The notes under the pieces were generated by a model. That model worked only from the letters and a program-made list of their open reading frames with translations, made no database searches and was not told the origin of the DNA. Made by a program: the position numbers and the translations under genes. Below, in pieces: positions 46,114-57,833 of a DNA stretch of 64,000 nucleotides (within the stretch, counting starts at the first letter, position 1; each line of letters begins with the position of its first letter). This stretch comes from Lytechinus variegatus (taxonomy: Eukaryota > Echinodermata > Echinoidea > Temnopleuroida > Toxopneustidae), in NCBI RefSeq assembly GCF_018143015.1, contig NC_054747.1, positions 38,231,233 to 38,295,232 on the forward strand. Direction: 5' to 3'.

Positions 46114-49100
46114 CTGAACAAGCAAGATGCATAATGAAGGCGTTAATGATGTTAGGACAATACGTGAGGAAGAGAAGCATATAGCATAAGGCATGTTGAG
46201 TGCATACACGAATATAAGGGACATTCTTACATCTCACATTATTACAAAATTCTAAAGATGGCACCGGGCTGCCATGTTCTCACATTAACTTCATCTAAAG
46301 AGCGTTGTGGCTCAATTGATTGGTTTTATGACTTTGAAACAGAGGATTGTGGGTTCGAATACCAGCCATGGCGTAATTACTTGAGTCGGCAAGAAATTCA
46401 TTAACATTGTCCTGCACTCGACCCAGGTGAGGTAAATTGGTACCTGGTAGTAATTTATTGCTTGATTGCCTCCGTGCTATTAAATAAACCAGGATAGTAA
46501 TATCCAAGTCTTTTAGGAAGCGCATAGGGACGTTCTGACATAGTGTGATATGCGCTGCAGAATTATTATACAAAATTAATAACGCACGTAAGCGAGTGCA
46601 TGCAGGGCCAAATAATGTTCGATGTGCAAGAAGAGCCAAAAGATATGCCACACCGAGGTCCGCGTGAGGTGTTTCCAATTGGCGAGTCGTGCACAGTGTC
46701 ATTATTTAGGTCGTCTATGCACAAGAATGCGTGCATTGATTGTTTAATTCAACCTCCCCTCCCCCGGATGCTATATTTCTAGAAATCTAAATTCTAGATA
46801 ATTCTAGATAATTTCAGACCTCGCACGATCCTGCACTCTGACATCAGAGTGCTGAATAGTGCATTTGGTATGACGTCAGAGTGCAGGATAGTACATCTGG
46901 TATGACGTCAGAGTGCGAGATAATGCATTTTGGCTGCCATAGTGCACTTCGCTGAATATCACGTGATCCGATTTGGACCGATCAGATTACAGAACATTCT
47001 CTGGAGTTGTATAATAGGGTGATCATTTACTACAGGTCTTCGGGGATGGGGTGGGTCATCCAAAACTAATGACATCCAATGTGTAATTGGTAATTTGAAA
47101 GTAACTATTGGACTATGGCCATTTACCTTTGCTGGATGGCGAATCAGAAGTCTGTACTGGCCCTCCGTCAGTGGAGGTTTCCCCTGCTCATTAGAATGAA
47201 AATAAGCTTCAAATAGGCGGTGTTTCTCAAATGATTCATACATTTGGTACCATGGAATTGAATCCAAATAACTTCTATCAAGGAGCTTCAAACAGAAGGA
47301 GATACATCTGTTTGAAGCTCCTTGCTTTTATGAAAGGATACGTGTACACCGATATATTCGGAAAATAAGATGAAATCGCCCTGACCTTTGGCGTAATAAC
47401 CAAAGAGTCACGAGAGGCGAAGACGTAATTTTGAGATATGTATTATATAGGATATAATTCCACCTCTCACCCTTTTCCATTTCCTTTTCTCTCATTTCTC
47501 TTGGTCGTTGAACTTTTCTTCGTAAGGGAGTCGCCATTGGTCTTCGACATTAGATGTGCAAAGGGTTTCTCCAAAATGTTTGGACAAGGTCATAATTCTT
47601 TATTCGTATATTCAACCTCACTTCATTTTAAGTACTTTACAATCTAAATACATCGCAACAAAGCTTTCTTTTTTTCACGTACTACCAGCTGATAACTCTC
47701 ACTTTTTTTAAATTGATATCTTTTTAAGATACATCCCTTTAAAGTTCTTGGTTTATATCCACTTCGTTTAACACTTACTAGTCTGTAGAATTCGAGTAAT
47801 TGTTATTGAAACAAATTTCAGTTGACAAAGTAAGAAGCTATTATAAATGCGATGCCTAGATTAAGTGAAATTTCCACTAATATGCATAAGTGAAATGAAA
47901 ATTATACTAAGTGGTACATATTAAACCAAGTGTAGATCAAGCGGTACTTAGAGCAAATTGACAATGGGTTTAGTCAATACGGAATTCGACAATCTAAAGA
48001 ATAAGACCAAATGACCAACTGCTTGTCGATCAAGCCTACATGAAACAGCGAGAACACTGGGTGCTTTTCCCTTATAATACATACGGCTTACCGATTTCTT
48101 TTTCACAAACGTAATGGCTGCTAGCCGAACAGCTCTCGTCGTACCACGGCAGATCGATTGGATGCATAAAGAAGCAGCGACCTTCGTCGTCAAAAGCAGA
48201 AACGTTATATGGAAAGTTATTATAGACAAGAGATGTGCCATCAAGCCAGGATATGCCACGCAAACCAATCCAATAGTCTTCGTTATCATCAAGATGAGTG
48301 ACCAGGAAGTCTTGCTCTTCCTGTGATCCAATCGACACCAGATTCATCTCATGGGACTTACAGAAATCGTCAGCGTAGAAGAAGTTCCTCACATAGTAAG
48401 AGAAGAAGTAACAGGAACCACTTTGCTCTACTTCATTCATCAAGGTTCCACTACAAGCTGCAAAAATAAAAAGAGATTCATTTTTTAACAAATAAAAATA
48501 AATAAAATACAAATGAGAAAAAAAGAATTCCAAAACACACGTCATATTGATTAGCGTCAGTCGGCAGCTTCACCACCACCGACCATTGAACATTGTGTTA
48601 TCATACATTATGTTAGTATACACACTGCCCCCACAGTGTGTTAACCGTCACGACAGTGTGTCCACAATGTTGTTGAACTATGTCAATATGCGAATCAAAC
48701 TGTATAAATGCTCAAATTTATTAGTGTGGACATTATTCCAGACTGTGGACATGGCGGAAGTGATAGTGTTCAGATAGCGGAATTTGGGAAAATGTGGTTC
48801 ACACTGTTATTGTCATTGTAATACGTTGAAGCATTATCCAGTGGCGTTGCATAGCGTCTACTAATGGTGTCAGATTCCTCGTGAAAACAGACAATATTGC
48901 GCCTTTGAAATGCTCAAATTAATTGTGTACATGCGATTTCACAAAGTGATCAACACTGTGAGCACACTCTGAATGACACCCTGTGAACATACTGTGAATG
49001 CACTATAGGGAAACACTGTGAACACACGACGAATTCACTGGTGACACACCACGAACACACCGTGGATACACTGAACACATTGCGAACACACTGTAAACAC

Positions 49101-52100
49101 ACGTCTAGGGAAACACTGTGAAAACACGACGAATTCACTGGTGACACACCACGAACACACCGTGGATACACTGAACACAATGTGAACACACTCTTAATAC
49201 ACCGTGAACACACTGTCAACATTCACACTGTGGATAAAACTGAAAATACACTGCGGATACACTGAACACACTCTGGGAACACACTGCTAACATGAACACT
49301 GTGGATACAACACACTGTGAACACATTGTTCAACATTGTGACCACACTTTGAACACACTTTTGTAGCACACTGTGTGAGACAATCTGTTTTCCCAGTATT
49401 AGTCTAGTTTTATAGTACTCACGTAAGTCCCTCTCACAAATGAAACGGAAATCGTCATTCCACGTGTCATGCCATTCTCGAGAACCCTTTACCAGACGAA
49501 ATTTATCCCCGTCATTATTGAAGCAGGAAATGTATGGCCCGCCAAAGTTGTTGTACGTCAGACCAGACCCATCCAACCAGGTTACACTAGATAATCCTAT
49601 CCAATACCCTTCCCCGTCGTTTGGAAGATTCGCCTCCAGGAATTCCTGTTCCTCGTTAGACCCTATGAAGACGAGATGCCGTCCAGGAACACTTTCGCAC
49701 GACAGTTTTGCAGAGGAGAAGGTGGACTTTGTTTCGTGAAAGACGTAGCAGGAGTGTGAGAATCTCAGGTCACTTGGTCCACAGTCGGGTCCGATCTCTG
49801 TGAAAGAAGAGAGAAAGGAAGAAACTAAATAATGTTAATAAATCACTCATACATTTCAGGTTTTAGAGGACATATGAAATAATAATATAGAAAATGTACT
49901 TGAAAGTGGTAACTTTAACACTTAACTTTTCACCCGATAAATGAAGATGCAAAGTTATGCAAAGGCATTTTTCTTTTCACAGAGCCTTTAAAAAATACAA
50001 TGTCATAGAAATTACTGTTTAAATGCGGCCATATGTAATTAGATAAAAGATCAAATGAATGTTGTATTAATGTCGTCTTTCTCATCTTTATCACATTTCG
50101 ATTTTTCTTTCGAATCACATCAGATCACCCACCTTCATGTTTCTCGCAAATAAAATAGTGCATGTTGGAACAGTCGGTGTCCTCCCATCCGAAACTCCAT
50201 TCCACTTGGAAGCACTGCCCTCCATGTGTAAACTCAGTATACTCATAATGGATATTGGTGAAGGTGGCTGTTGAGCCATTCAACCAGGTTATTGGTGAGA
50301 TGCCAATCCAGTAGTCGTTGTAGTAGTAGAGGTTCGATCGCAAGAAATTTTGTTCCTCTCGCGACTCGATGAAGACAAGATGCATTCCCAGGTCCTCACA
50401 TTGAGTCATCGAGGCACTAAAACTGGTCTCGATTGAAGAGAAGTGGTAGCAGGAGCCTGCGTTTTCCCGATGCGGTATGTCCGGATCACAGGCTGAATGT
50501 TGGTTTGTTTTTAATTGTATGTTTTGCGGCGGAGGGGGAGGGGGGGGGCAAACAGACGTGCAGGCAGACACAATTATGGAGAAACAGAGAGAGAAAAAAT
50601 CAAGGAAAAGATATTGTTAAGTTGAAAATCCACAATGAAAATGGTAATCCTAGATAACATAAACTCCTTAACATCCATGCAAACCCAAGTTGGAATTCGT
50701 TTTTCAATTCCTTCACATTAAATTCTTAAAGGTTTTTCAAAAAAATATGATAATTATGAATGCTACATCATGGGTGATTTCAACTTAGATATGTTAAAAG
50801 TCTCACAAAATATTAAAATCGATGCTTTTTTCGATTTGATGCTAAGTTATTCTTTTCAGCCACTTATTGGTGCACCAACTCGTATTACAGCTTCATCTGC
50901 CACTTTGTTGGATGATATTTTTGTTAACTCAGATTTATTTATCAATGCTGGTATTCTCATATCTGATATAAGCGACCATTTACCTGTTTTTGCAATTACT
51001 GGTTCGCTAACAAGTGTGCCACATGAATCTATTTATACTGTACGCTGTATCAATGATGACACAATATATTTTATAGTGAAGTTCAAAATCTGTCATTTAG
51101 TTTAACTAATGATGAAAATAATTCGTACAATTCATTTCTCACGGTTTTTACCAATTTATATAATAAATGCTTTATAAAAAAAGAACGTCAACAGAAAAAG
51201 ATATGTAATAAGAGTATGGATGACGCACGGTTTAAAAAACATGAAAAAGCTCTGCAAGAAAAAATCAGAACTTTAAAAAAAGTTTTTACAATATCCTACG
51301 CAGTATCGTGAGAAAGCATATAAAAGATTCAGAAATTATGTAACCTTAATGCTTAGACAAGAGTAATTTTTATTTCAAGAAATTCATGGATTTCAAAGAC
51401 AATATAAGAAAGACTTGGCAATGTATTGATACAATATTGGGGAAAAAACAAAAGCTCATCTTCAAGTATTAATTCTATAAAACCGAATAGTGAAAATGTA
51501 ACTAATAAAAAAAACAATTGCAAATGCCTTAAATGATTTTTTTTGCTACAATTGGTACTAAATTGTCTTATCAACACATTGATAATTCTTATACTAATTT
51601 TGCTTCTTATCTAGATGACCCCAATTTGTAATCGTTATATCTCAAACCAATAAAACCAAGTGAAATAATTGATATAGTTTTAAAAATGAAAAGCAATACA
51701 AGTTCTGGTCATGATTCTATAGGTATCAAAGTTGTCAAGAAAATAATTCGTTTACCAGTCATTCGTGAAAATCTTCGTCATATTTTTAACTGTAGTATAT
51801 CTACTGGCAAATATCATGACTTAATGAAAATAGCCAGAGTAACCCCAATTTACAAAAAAGGTGATACGAGTGTACTTAATAACTATAGACCAATCTCTGT
51901 ACTCTCAATATATGCTAAAATACTCGAAAGATGTATGTAAATAAAGTTGTTTCTTTTTGTGATAAACTCCAAATTCTTTTCTGTACTCAGTTTGGTTTTA
52001 GATGTGGGCACTCCACATCTTCTGCAATATTGGAATTGATTCATAAAATTACGCAAGCAATAGAAAGGAAAGAATATACATTAACAGTTTGTATTGATTT

Positions 52101-55100
52101 GTCAAAAGCTTTTGACATTATAGATCACTCAATTTCATTTCATAAATTGCATTACTATGGGATGAGAGGTATTGTTTTAAACTGGTTCCGAAGTTATTTG
52201 AATGAACGACAACAGTATACAGTTATAGATGGTATGGAATCAAAATAAAATACAGTAAGATGTGGAGTGCCCCAGGGCTCTATACTTGGTCCCCTTCTGT
52301 TTTTGATTTACATAAACGACTTGCCAAAATGTTCAACCTTATCAAATTACATATTATTTGCAGACGACACCAGTATTTTTCTTTCCAATCCTGATCCAAC
52401 TCAACTTATCAATACCATGAACACCCAATTAATAAAATTACATCAATGGATGTGTGCCAATAAGCTGATTTTAAATGTAGATAAAACTAACTATGTAATA
52501 TTTGGTACACGTAAAATTAGTAATAACATCCCAAATATTTATTATAATCATCGTATTATTAATAGAGCGTCAAGTACTAAGTTCTTAGGTGTTATTATTG
52601 ATGATAAGTTGTCTTGGAATAATCATATAAGTCATCTATGTGGTACCATATCTAGAAATATCGGAATTCTTAGAAAATTGTCATTTTGCCCAGCAATATG
52701 ATCAAATTATTGTATCATTCTTTAATATCTTCTCATTTAAGTTATTGTTCCACAGTGTGGGGCTTCTCATCAAAATATAATCTTAATCGTATATTTCGTC
52801 TACAGAAAAGGGCACTAAGAGTTATAACTCATTCTCATCATTTACATCCTTCTTCCCCTCCATTTTCCAAAATGAATATTCTTTCAAACCATAGTATTAT
52901 TTCTGTACAAACTGGTTCTTTCATGAATAACTGTTATCATGGTAGTATACCACCGTCACTTTTAAATTTTTTATATTGAATCGATCCATTCATTCCCATA
53001 ATACATGAAATAGATGCAAATTTCATCCTCCTCTGTGTCGAACTGAGCTAGCAAAATCAACATTTTGTTATCAGGGCCCTATACTGTGGAACAATCTACC
53101 TGTTAAACTTCAGACAGCAAAGACATGTAAACTTTTCAACTTTAATTACAAACGACACTTACTTTACACTGAGCAACCCCTTTCTCTTGACAAATAATCA
53201 TAGCCTCTCTGTTCTTCCCTCCTTCTTTCCTGTCCTGTCTTATGCCATATGGATTTATTTTTATGATTATGTATGTATTATGTATTGTGTATTACGTACT
53301 ATGTGCACTTATGAATGTTATATTGGGCCATCCAAACAAGCCTGATGAGCTTTCATTTGGTCCACCACTATTTTAAAATGTATTTGTATATTGCTTTGTA
53401 TATATTTTAATTTTGTGGAAATAAATGAAATGAAAATGAAATGGCGTATATACACCTCTTCTCCATTATCTTATCGCTAATGTGGGCCTAAAAGTAATCA
53501 TAAACTTCATTCTTTAGTTCCGATTTGCCTCGAAAACTTCAAATGAAAATAAAAGGGAAACCAGTCATGATGCAGGTCTGTATTTCTTTTTATGTTATAC
53601 TGCCAAAACCGATTACTTACCGCCCTGTTTTTCACAGATGAATCTATACGGGAAAGAACAACTTCTATCATACCAACTACCATCAGAATATTTCATCCTG
53701 AAGCAATGTCCACCATCATCGAATGCCCCACGTCCGTAGTCACTATAGCTTAGACCTGACCCGTCCAGCCAGACCAAACCGGACAACCCTATCCAGGATG
53801 TATGACCCCGTTGCATGGTGTTCACCAGGAATTCTTGTTCCGATCTGGAGTCTATGTAGACCAGGTGCATCCCAAGACCCTCACAGGATGTCCTAGATGT
53901 CGAGAAATTGGTTTTGCCTTGAGCGAAGTAATAGCAAGATCCTTCGAATTCAGTGAGATGTGATTCACATGCTGGCAACAAACGTATATGTAAAGAAAGC
54001 TTGTGTAAATCTATAGCCTCGTCCAGGCGCGTGGGATCCTTTTCAGAGTTAAATTATATTTTACGTGGAGCCTCGTCGACCTGGCGCTGCACAGTAGCTG
54101 CCGGGCCCACAAACAATTGGGGACAATGAATTTTCGGAATATTCAGATTTCTATTTTGAACATTAAAATATTAATTGATTAATTTGATTTTTTAAATTCC
54201 AACGATAATTCTCTTATCTCTTATCGCGACCAAGACAAAGGCTCTTTTGGTTGGAGGAGACCTAATCGGCAGAAAGGTCGGATCAGTGCCCGTCCGGATA
54301 GAGGTCGACCTTTCCCGACCAAGGTACTCCTACTGATTTCCAGGAGTATCTTTCGGGGAAAGGTGGGAGTGTCTCTACCTACGATCAACTAGCCTTTGTG
54401 TTGATCATAATAAGAGAGAATATCTTCTTTTTCAATCCATGCATACTACATGTATAATTTTGCTCCGACCAAGATCCCCACTGTCTGTACCAGGTTGTGA
54501 ATATTTAGGGAAATAAATGGTTTTGAAAGGGGAATGAAACCTTTGGAACAAGTAGCTTGTGTCAAAAGAGAAAAATAAAAAAAATAAGAACAATCAATTT
54601 TGAGAGAAATCTGACAAATAATGAGATAGCTATGAGCATTTGAATATTGCAATCACTAATACTATAGAGATAATCCTATTGGCAATGCGACAATGATGTG
54701 TGATGTCACATATGTGAACAACTTTATCTATGATGGACTGTAAAATACCACCAAAATGTCTCTTTTTGCGTTTTCTTACTGTGATGCAAACTCTTTATCC
54801 ATGATGTATTCTTTGAAAATCTGCATTACATGCCCTCCTATACAAAGAACACAATATGATCTACTGATAGTTGTGATAGAAGAGGCAGTTTAACTGAAAT
54901 ATATATACTACATCTAAAGTAATCATGGTAATGGGGAGAGTTGTTCATAAGTGACATCACACATCTTTATCGCAATGTCAATGGGAGGATCTCCATAGCA
55001 TAAGTGATCGCAATTTTCAAATGCTCATAACTTTCTCATTATTTGTCTGATTTTTCTCAAACTTTCGTTGATCTGTTTCTTTGATTTTCTGTTTTCACAC

Positions 55101-55260
55101 AAGCTATCTTATTTCAAAGGGTTCATTCTCCCTTAATTTATTTCCGTAATGAGCAAAAGCAAAAGTACAATGAGATGCAGTGCCTACCTTCTTGCTGAAG
55201 AGTACATGTTATGTGTTGGTTGAAAACCACCACGAAAAGAATCAACGACGTCAGCTCCAT
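45866..55260 (-). CDS. Gene B: secreted four-CTLD protein with PAN/Apple-like C-terminus
   Basis: Predicted minus-strand CDS: 55260-55188 (signal peptide), CTLD exons 53971-53621 (a), 50492-50133 (b), 49797-49423 (c), 48457-48092 (d), and 46113-45866 (PAN-like, stop TAG). The sum is 1773 bases, 590 residues plus stop, every join in phase 1. The CTLD c domain lacks the inner disulfide pair. Introns hold a LINE on the opposite strand (between a and b), a minisatellite (between c and d), a SINE (before the PAN exon) and long inverted repeats (intron 1). A likely 5' UTR exon ends at 56008 with donor ATA|GTAAGT. The product is expected to be a secreted modular lectin-like protein; ligand unknown. 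Small stalk exons, such as the one in gene C, could be missed here. Separate smaller genes are possible but less likely, because only one signal exon and one terminal exon are seen. Confidence 0.72.
46301..46570 (+). mobile_element. tRNA-derived SINE, family 1 (gene B last intron)
   Basis: AGCGTTGTGGCTCAATTGATTGG, GGGTTCGAATACCAGCCATGGCG, then CTGCACTCGACCCAGGTGAGG; diverged tail. It lies just upstream (in gene sense) of the PAN-like exon. Confidence 0.8.
46837..46935. repeat. 32-bp tandem repeat carrying CRE-like sites
   Basis: Three units start at 46839, 46871 and 46903. The core is TGACGTCAGAGTGC (TGACATCA in the first) followed by ..ATAGTGCATTTGGTA. Full cAMP-response-element palindromes TGACGTCA lie at 46871 and 46903. 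It lies in the last intron of gene B. Confidence 0.8.
47281..47322. repeat. Perfect 15-bp-stem hairpin
   Basis: AGGAGCTTCAAACAG and CTGTTTGAAGCTCCT enclose 12 bases. It may be the terminal repeat of a small transposon or a head-to-head junction. Confidence 0.7.
48092..48457 (-). CDS. Gene B exon: CTLD d
   Basis: Acceptor TTTATTTTTGCAG|CT and donor AAATCG|GTAAGC; 366 bases. Six cysteines (ACSG, GSC, DFC, RCF, ESC, VCE). [36 protein letters not shown]. The end VCEKEIG matches gene C CTLD d (ICEKEIG). Confidence 0.9.
48945..49382. repeat. Minisatellite of GAACACACTGTG words with 100-bp higher-order unit
   Basis: Short (about 10-12 base) units such as GTGAACACACT fill the interval. A longer block starting TAGGGAAACACTGTGAA and running to CGTGGATACACTGAACACA occurs twice, at about 49006 and 49106. 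It lies in gene B between CTLD exons c and d, and ends about 40 bases from the donor of exon c. Confidence 0.88.
49423..49797 (-). CDS. Gene B exon: CTLD c (inner disulfide lost)
   Basis: Acceptor TTCTTTCACAG|AG and donor CTTAC|GTGAGT; 375 bases. It keeps the hairpin cysteines (DCG, HSC) and the outer pair (LSC, ICE). Where sister domains have the CF cysteine it has Lys (GDKFRL), and where they have WxDxxC it has Trp (WHDTW). An extra Cys sits in [25 protein letters not shown] is conserved with gene C CTLD c. No ATG opens this exon; its frame is continuous from acceptor to donor. Confidence 0.87.
50133..50492 (-). CDS. Gene B exon: CTLD b
   Basis: Acceptor CCAACATTCAG|CC and donor GAAG|GTGGGT; 360 bases. 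Six cysteines (ACDP, GSC, TQC, QCF, TDC, ICE). [16 protein letters not shown]. The segment [19 protein letters not shown] is nearly identical in gene C CTLD b (62965-63321), showing direct kinship. Confidence 0.9.
50725..53440 (+). pseudogene. 5'-truncated, mutated non-LTR retrotransposon (CR1/Jockey-like LINE)
   Basis: Fragments in order on +: the end of an apurinic-type endonuclease ([10 protein letters not shown], then [13 protein letters not shown], 50770-51045); a broken linker (about 51060-51680); reverse transcriptase from [14 protein letters not shown] and [19 protein letters not shown] through [34 protein letters not shown], and [11 protein letters not shown], the catalytic FADD box at about 52350-52370. 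It continues through [14 protein letters not shown] to the thumb region near 52980. Frameshifts or stops lie near 51075-51110, 51630, 51940, 52247 and 52695. The 3' end is an AAATGAAATGAAAATGAAATGG tail. It lies in the intron between CTLD a and b of gene B, on the opposite strand. Confidence 0.88.
53621..53971 (-). CDS. Gene B exon: CTLD a
   Basis: Acceptor TGTTGCCAG|CA and donor AGGGCG|GTAAGT; 351 bases. It carries all six long-form cysteines (ACES, GSC, TSC, HCF, RSC, ICE). Motifs [23 protein letters not shown]. No EPN/QPD. Confidence 0.9.
54510..55148. mobile_element. Long inverted-repeat (foldback) element in gene B intron 1
   Basis: The left arm, about 54510-54725 (GGGGAATGAAACCTTTGGAAC..AGCTTGTGTC..CTGACAAATAATGAGATAGC..ATGTGTGATGTCACATATGTG), is mirrored by the right arm, about 54940-55148 (CATAAGTGACATCACACATC..ACTTTCTCATTATTTGTCTG..ACACAAGCTATC..GGGTTCATTCTCCC). 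Arms are about 200 bases and the loop about 215 bases. Transcribed RNA would form a long hairpin. Confidence 0.8.
55188..55260 (-). CDS. Gene B exon: signal peptide
   Basis: Acceptor TTTTATTTACAG abuts the ATG. The exon encodes [20 protein letters not shown], then LQQE, with donor GAAG|GTAGGC in phase 1. Joined to CTLD a it reads LQQE-ACESHL. A foldback MITE ends only 17 bases upstream of the ATG (55277-55558), so it probably contributes to the branch-point region. Confidence 0.72.
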
Positions 55261-55276
55261 CTGTAAATAAAATATT

Positions 55277-55558
55277 GGCCCGTATTCCGAAGTCGGGTTT
55301 AACATAAACTCAGATTTAAAGTTGTGCTTTAAGTATGGATAGCAAATAGTTACATACATCACTAACAGTAGAGATATAATATTTCACCTCAGGAAGTATA
55401 AATAGATGATTGTCTTCACCATCAATGAATCAGGAAACAGCAAAGTAATCATGGGAAACATACAAATTCATACAAATTTTGACACTTTTGGCTTCCCATG
55501 ATTTTAGTACAAAGTTAGACCATGGTCTAAGTTAAACCTGACTTCAGAATATGGGCCA
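55277..55558. mobile_element. Foldback MITE (GGCCCGTATTCCGAAGTCGGGTTTAAC)
   Basis: The ends GGCCCGTATTCCGAAGTCGGGTTTAAC and GTTAAACCTGACTTCAGAATATGGGCC are inverted repeats of about 27 bases, with further pairing inside. It abuts the signal-peptide exon of gene B. Its end motif resembles that of the element at 11432-11656. Confidence 0.78.
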
Positions 55559-56007
55559 GAGAGTGTAATATCAAAGTCCGAATCAATTTGAATATACACT
55601 TGTAGACGGACACTGTCATTCTACCTTATATGCCATTTACAACGTTAAACCTATTCCCGTTTCTTTTTCGTTCTCATTTCTCTCTACCTGTTTTTCACTA
55701 ATTTAACAAAGATTAAATCAAGAATTACATATCAATATCTGCAATAATTCTTTTTTACTAGCTCTTACGACTACCTAGTATACCCTGCAGCAAATGTACA
55801 ATAGTTATATAATCCTACATTGTCTACCGGAAGTTAGTGTTCCTTAAACAATTTATTGTTTGTTTGTTTGCATTTATTTCTGCGTTCAAAAACACAATAC
55901 AAAAATAATTCACAATGTAAACAATGTAGACATATTACATAATAAATAATAATATATATATAGTAATGAAAAGGCTCAGGAGTCAATGAGTTAATTGAAA
56001 AACTTAC

Positions 56008-56120
56008 TATGAGATCAAACTGGATGAGCTTCTTCCTCTCATGAAAAATACTCCTTCTGCATTCTAGAAACTCGTCACCATTTGGTAAAGGTGTGATGAG
56101 AAGAATGCTGATGTATCTCT
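56008..56120 (-). other. Candidate 5' UTR exon/promoter region of gene B
   Basis: Donor CTCATA|GTAAGTTTTTC on the minus strand ends a possible untranslated exon at 56008. It would splice to the acceptor at 55260/55261. The exon start is arbitrary; no TATA box is evident, and short upstream ATGs are present. Confidence 0.3.
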
Positions 56121-57833
56121 ACTTAAGACACATGCGAACGCAAGATAATCATTCCACGAAATCGGTATTGAGCAAATAGTAATCTATTTCGTGATACTCT
56201 CGTTGAAAATATTATTCTCCTTACGATTCTTGTCTTTCAGTATTTTTATTCTAAATAAAATATAACAAATCACAGCCCCGCTCAATCTCATTGCAGTTCC
56301 TCAGGATATTGCCTGCACACATTGCGTCTCAAGCTACCAGTTTAAAATCAAATATCCAACTTGAAAAGGGATTCGTGACCTGAATAAATATGCCTGCATG
56401 GCTTTATAAATGATTTCAAATTGCAGGCTATTTGATCCCCAGGTACTTGGTGGTGCCATGAAACGAATGTGGTTTGGGCAAACATCCATTTAATTAAAAT
56501 CAGTTAATTCTCTATTCTAAATTTGAGAGTTCTATAGAATATTCATATCATATGCATTGACACCCACATACACACATCATCATATGGACACACACTTTTA
56601 ACGAGAACATGGAGAAGATTTTACAATAAACCCAAGTGAATGAAAACTAGTTTTCTTTGATTGATCAAAAATATATTAAAAAGCTCATGTAACAGTCGTG
56701 TCGCGTTTAATTGTCACAATTGTGGATAAAATGAAGCAGAGAACTGACATTTACAATCACTAAACATGGTTAAATTTATTGAGGTTAAATATGATATGCC
56801 TATCATTCATGTTACAGTTGTATCTGTTACATGATTAAAAAAAAACCGAAATCAGTTCAGTTTGGTTTATTTTCATATCTCATAAAATATCAAATACAAT
56901 GTACAATGAAGGGCAAACTATTTAAAAAGCAGAGCTTGTAATTTATAGTTTCCCTATTAATGACATTATAAGTAATTGTCAACTTGGTTTAATATCAATA
57001 TGTTACAAGAAAAGAAAGAGAAAGAGAGAGAAAATATATATATATTTCCTTAAAAAACGAGAGAAAGAAGGAGACAAAAAGAAAGAAAAGAAACACACAA
57101 AAAAAAACAAAGGGAGGTGGACTGACAATAGTTAAGAGGAACACTTGTCTAGAAATCATGTTGATTGCTTGCAGGAGTTTCTGAATTAAGTTCTAAATAA
57201 AAATCTACGATAATAAATAAAACAAACATCATATTGCAATGCAGCATTTAGATTACACTAGAAACAATTCCATTGATAAAATTCATAAATAAACAATTGC
57301 AAATGATGAAAATGCACAGGCCAGTCATCGTAAGAAAAAAAGCTTGACTGAATAATTAAAGCCAGGGTAAAAGAAGATAATCATGTGACTAAGTATAACA
57401 TGGATACGATATGAGAATAATGTTAAAAACAAACACGACAAAATGCAAATGAAGAGAATTTGTTATGCACATTTGGTATATCTACTAAAATGCACGACAA
57501 CTATATCATATCTTGGGTCTCTTCAAGGATCCTATATACCGTCAATAGCTTTTCGTCCCCCACCATGTCAATTGCACATAAAACTCATGGGAAGGTTGCG
57601 TATCCTCATGATTAGGCCTGTCAGCAGCACCATGGATTGCCGCTTCGTCTAAATGCCACTTTGATCCCTGACCAGTTTGTTCAACCGTCTCCTTGTATTG
57701 GTTTATTCACCTGGTGTAACAGTCATTTACTCTCAACCGACTCGAACTCTTTATTCATCGGTATAATGTCCAGGCACAGTTAATTTATTTATGAACATTT
57801 AAAATTTGCAAGCATTTTCGTGATAGAATGTTC
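56121..57833. other. Intergenic stretch between genes B and C
   Basis: AT-rich sequence with CA, GAAA and AT microsatellites (56560-56590, 57000-57110). No supportable gene. It should contain the 3' end of gene C and the promoter of gene B. Confidence 0.45.

Noticed and set aside
46959-47291. 110-codon open frame on minus inside gene B
   Set aside because: No phase 1-1 splice sites, no lectin or PAN similarity. It ends at a small hairpin and may be part of an unrecognised repeat.
48945-49382. CRISPR-like array
   Set aside because: Units are short, adjacent and degenerate, with no unique spacers and a eukaryotic intron context: a minisatellite.
49440-49739. Plus-strand 99-codon frame over CTLD c
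   Set aside because: Antisense shadow of the lectin exon.
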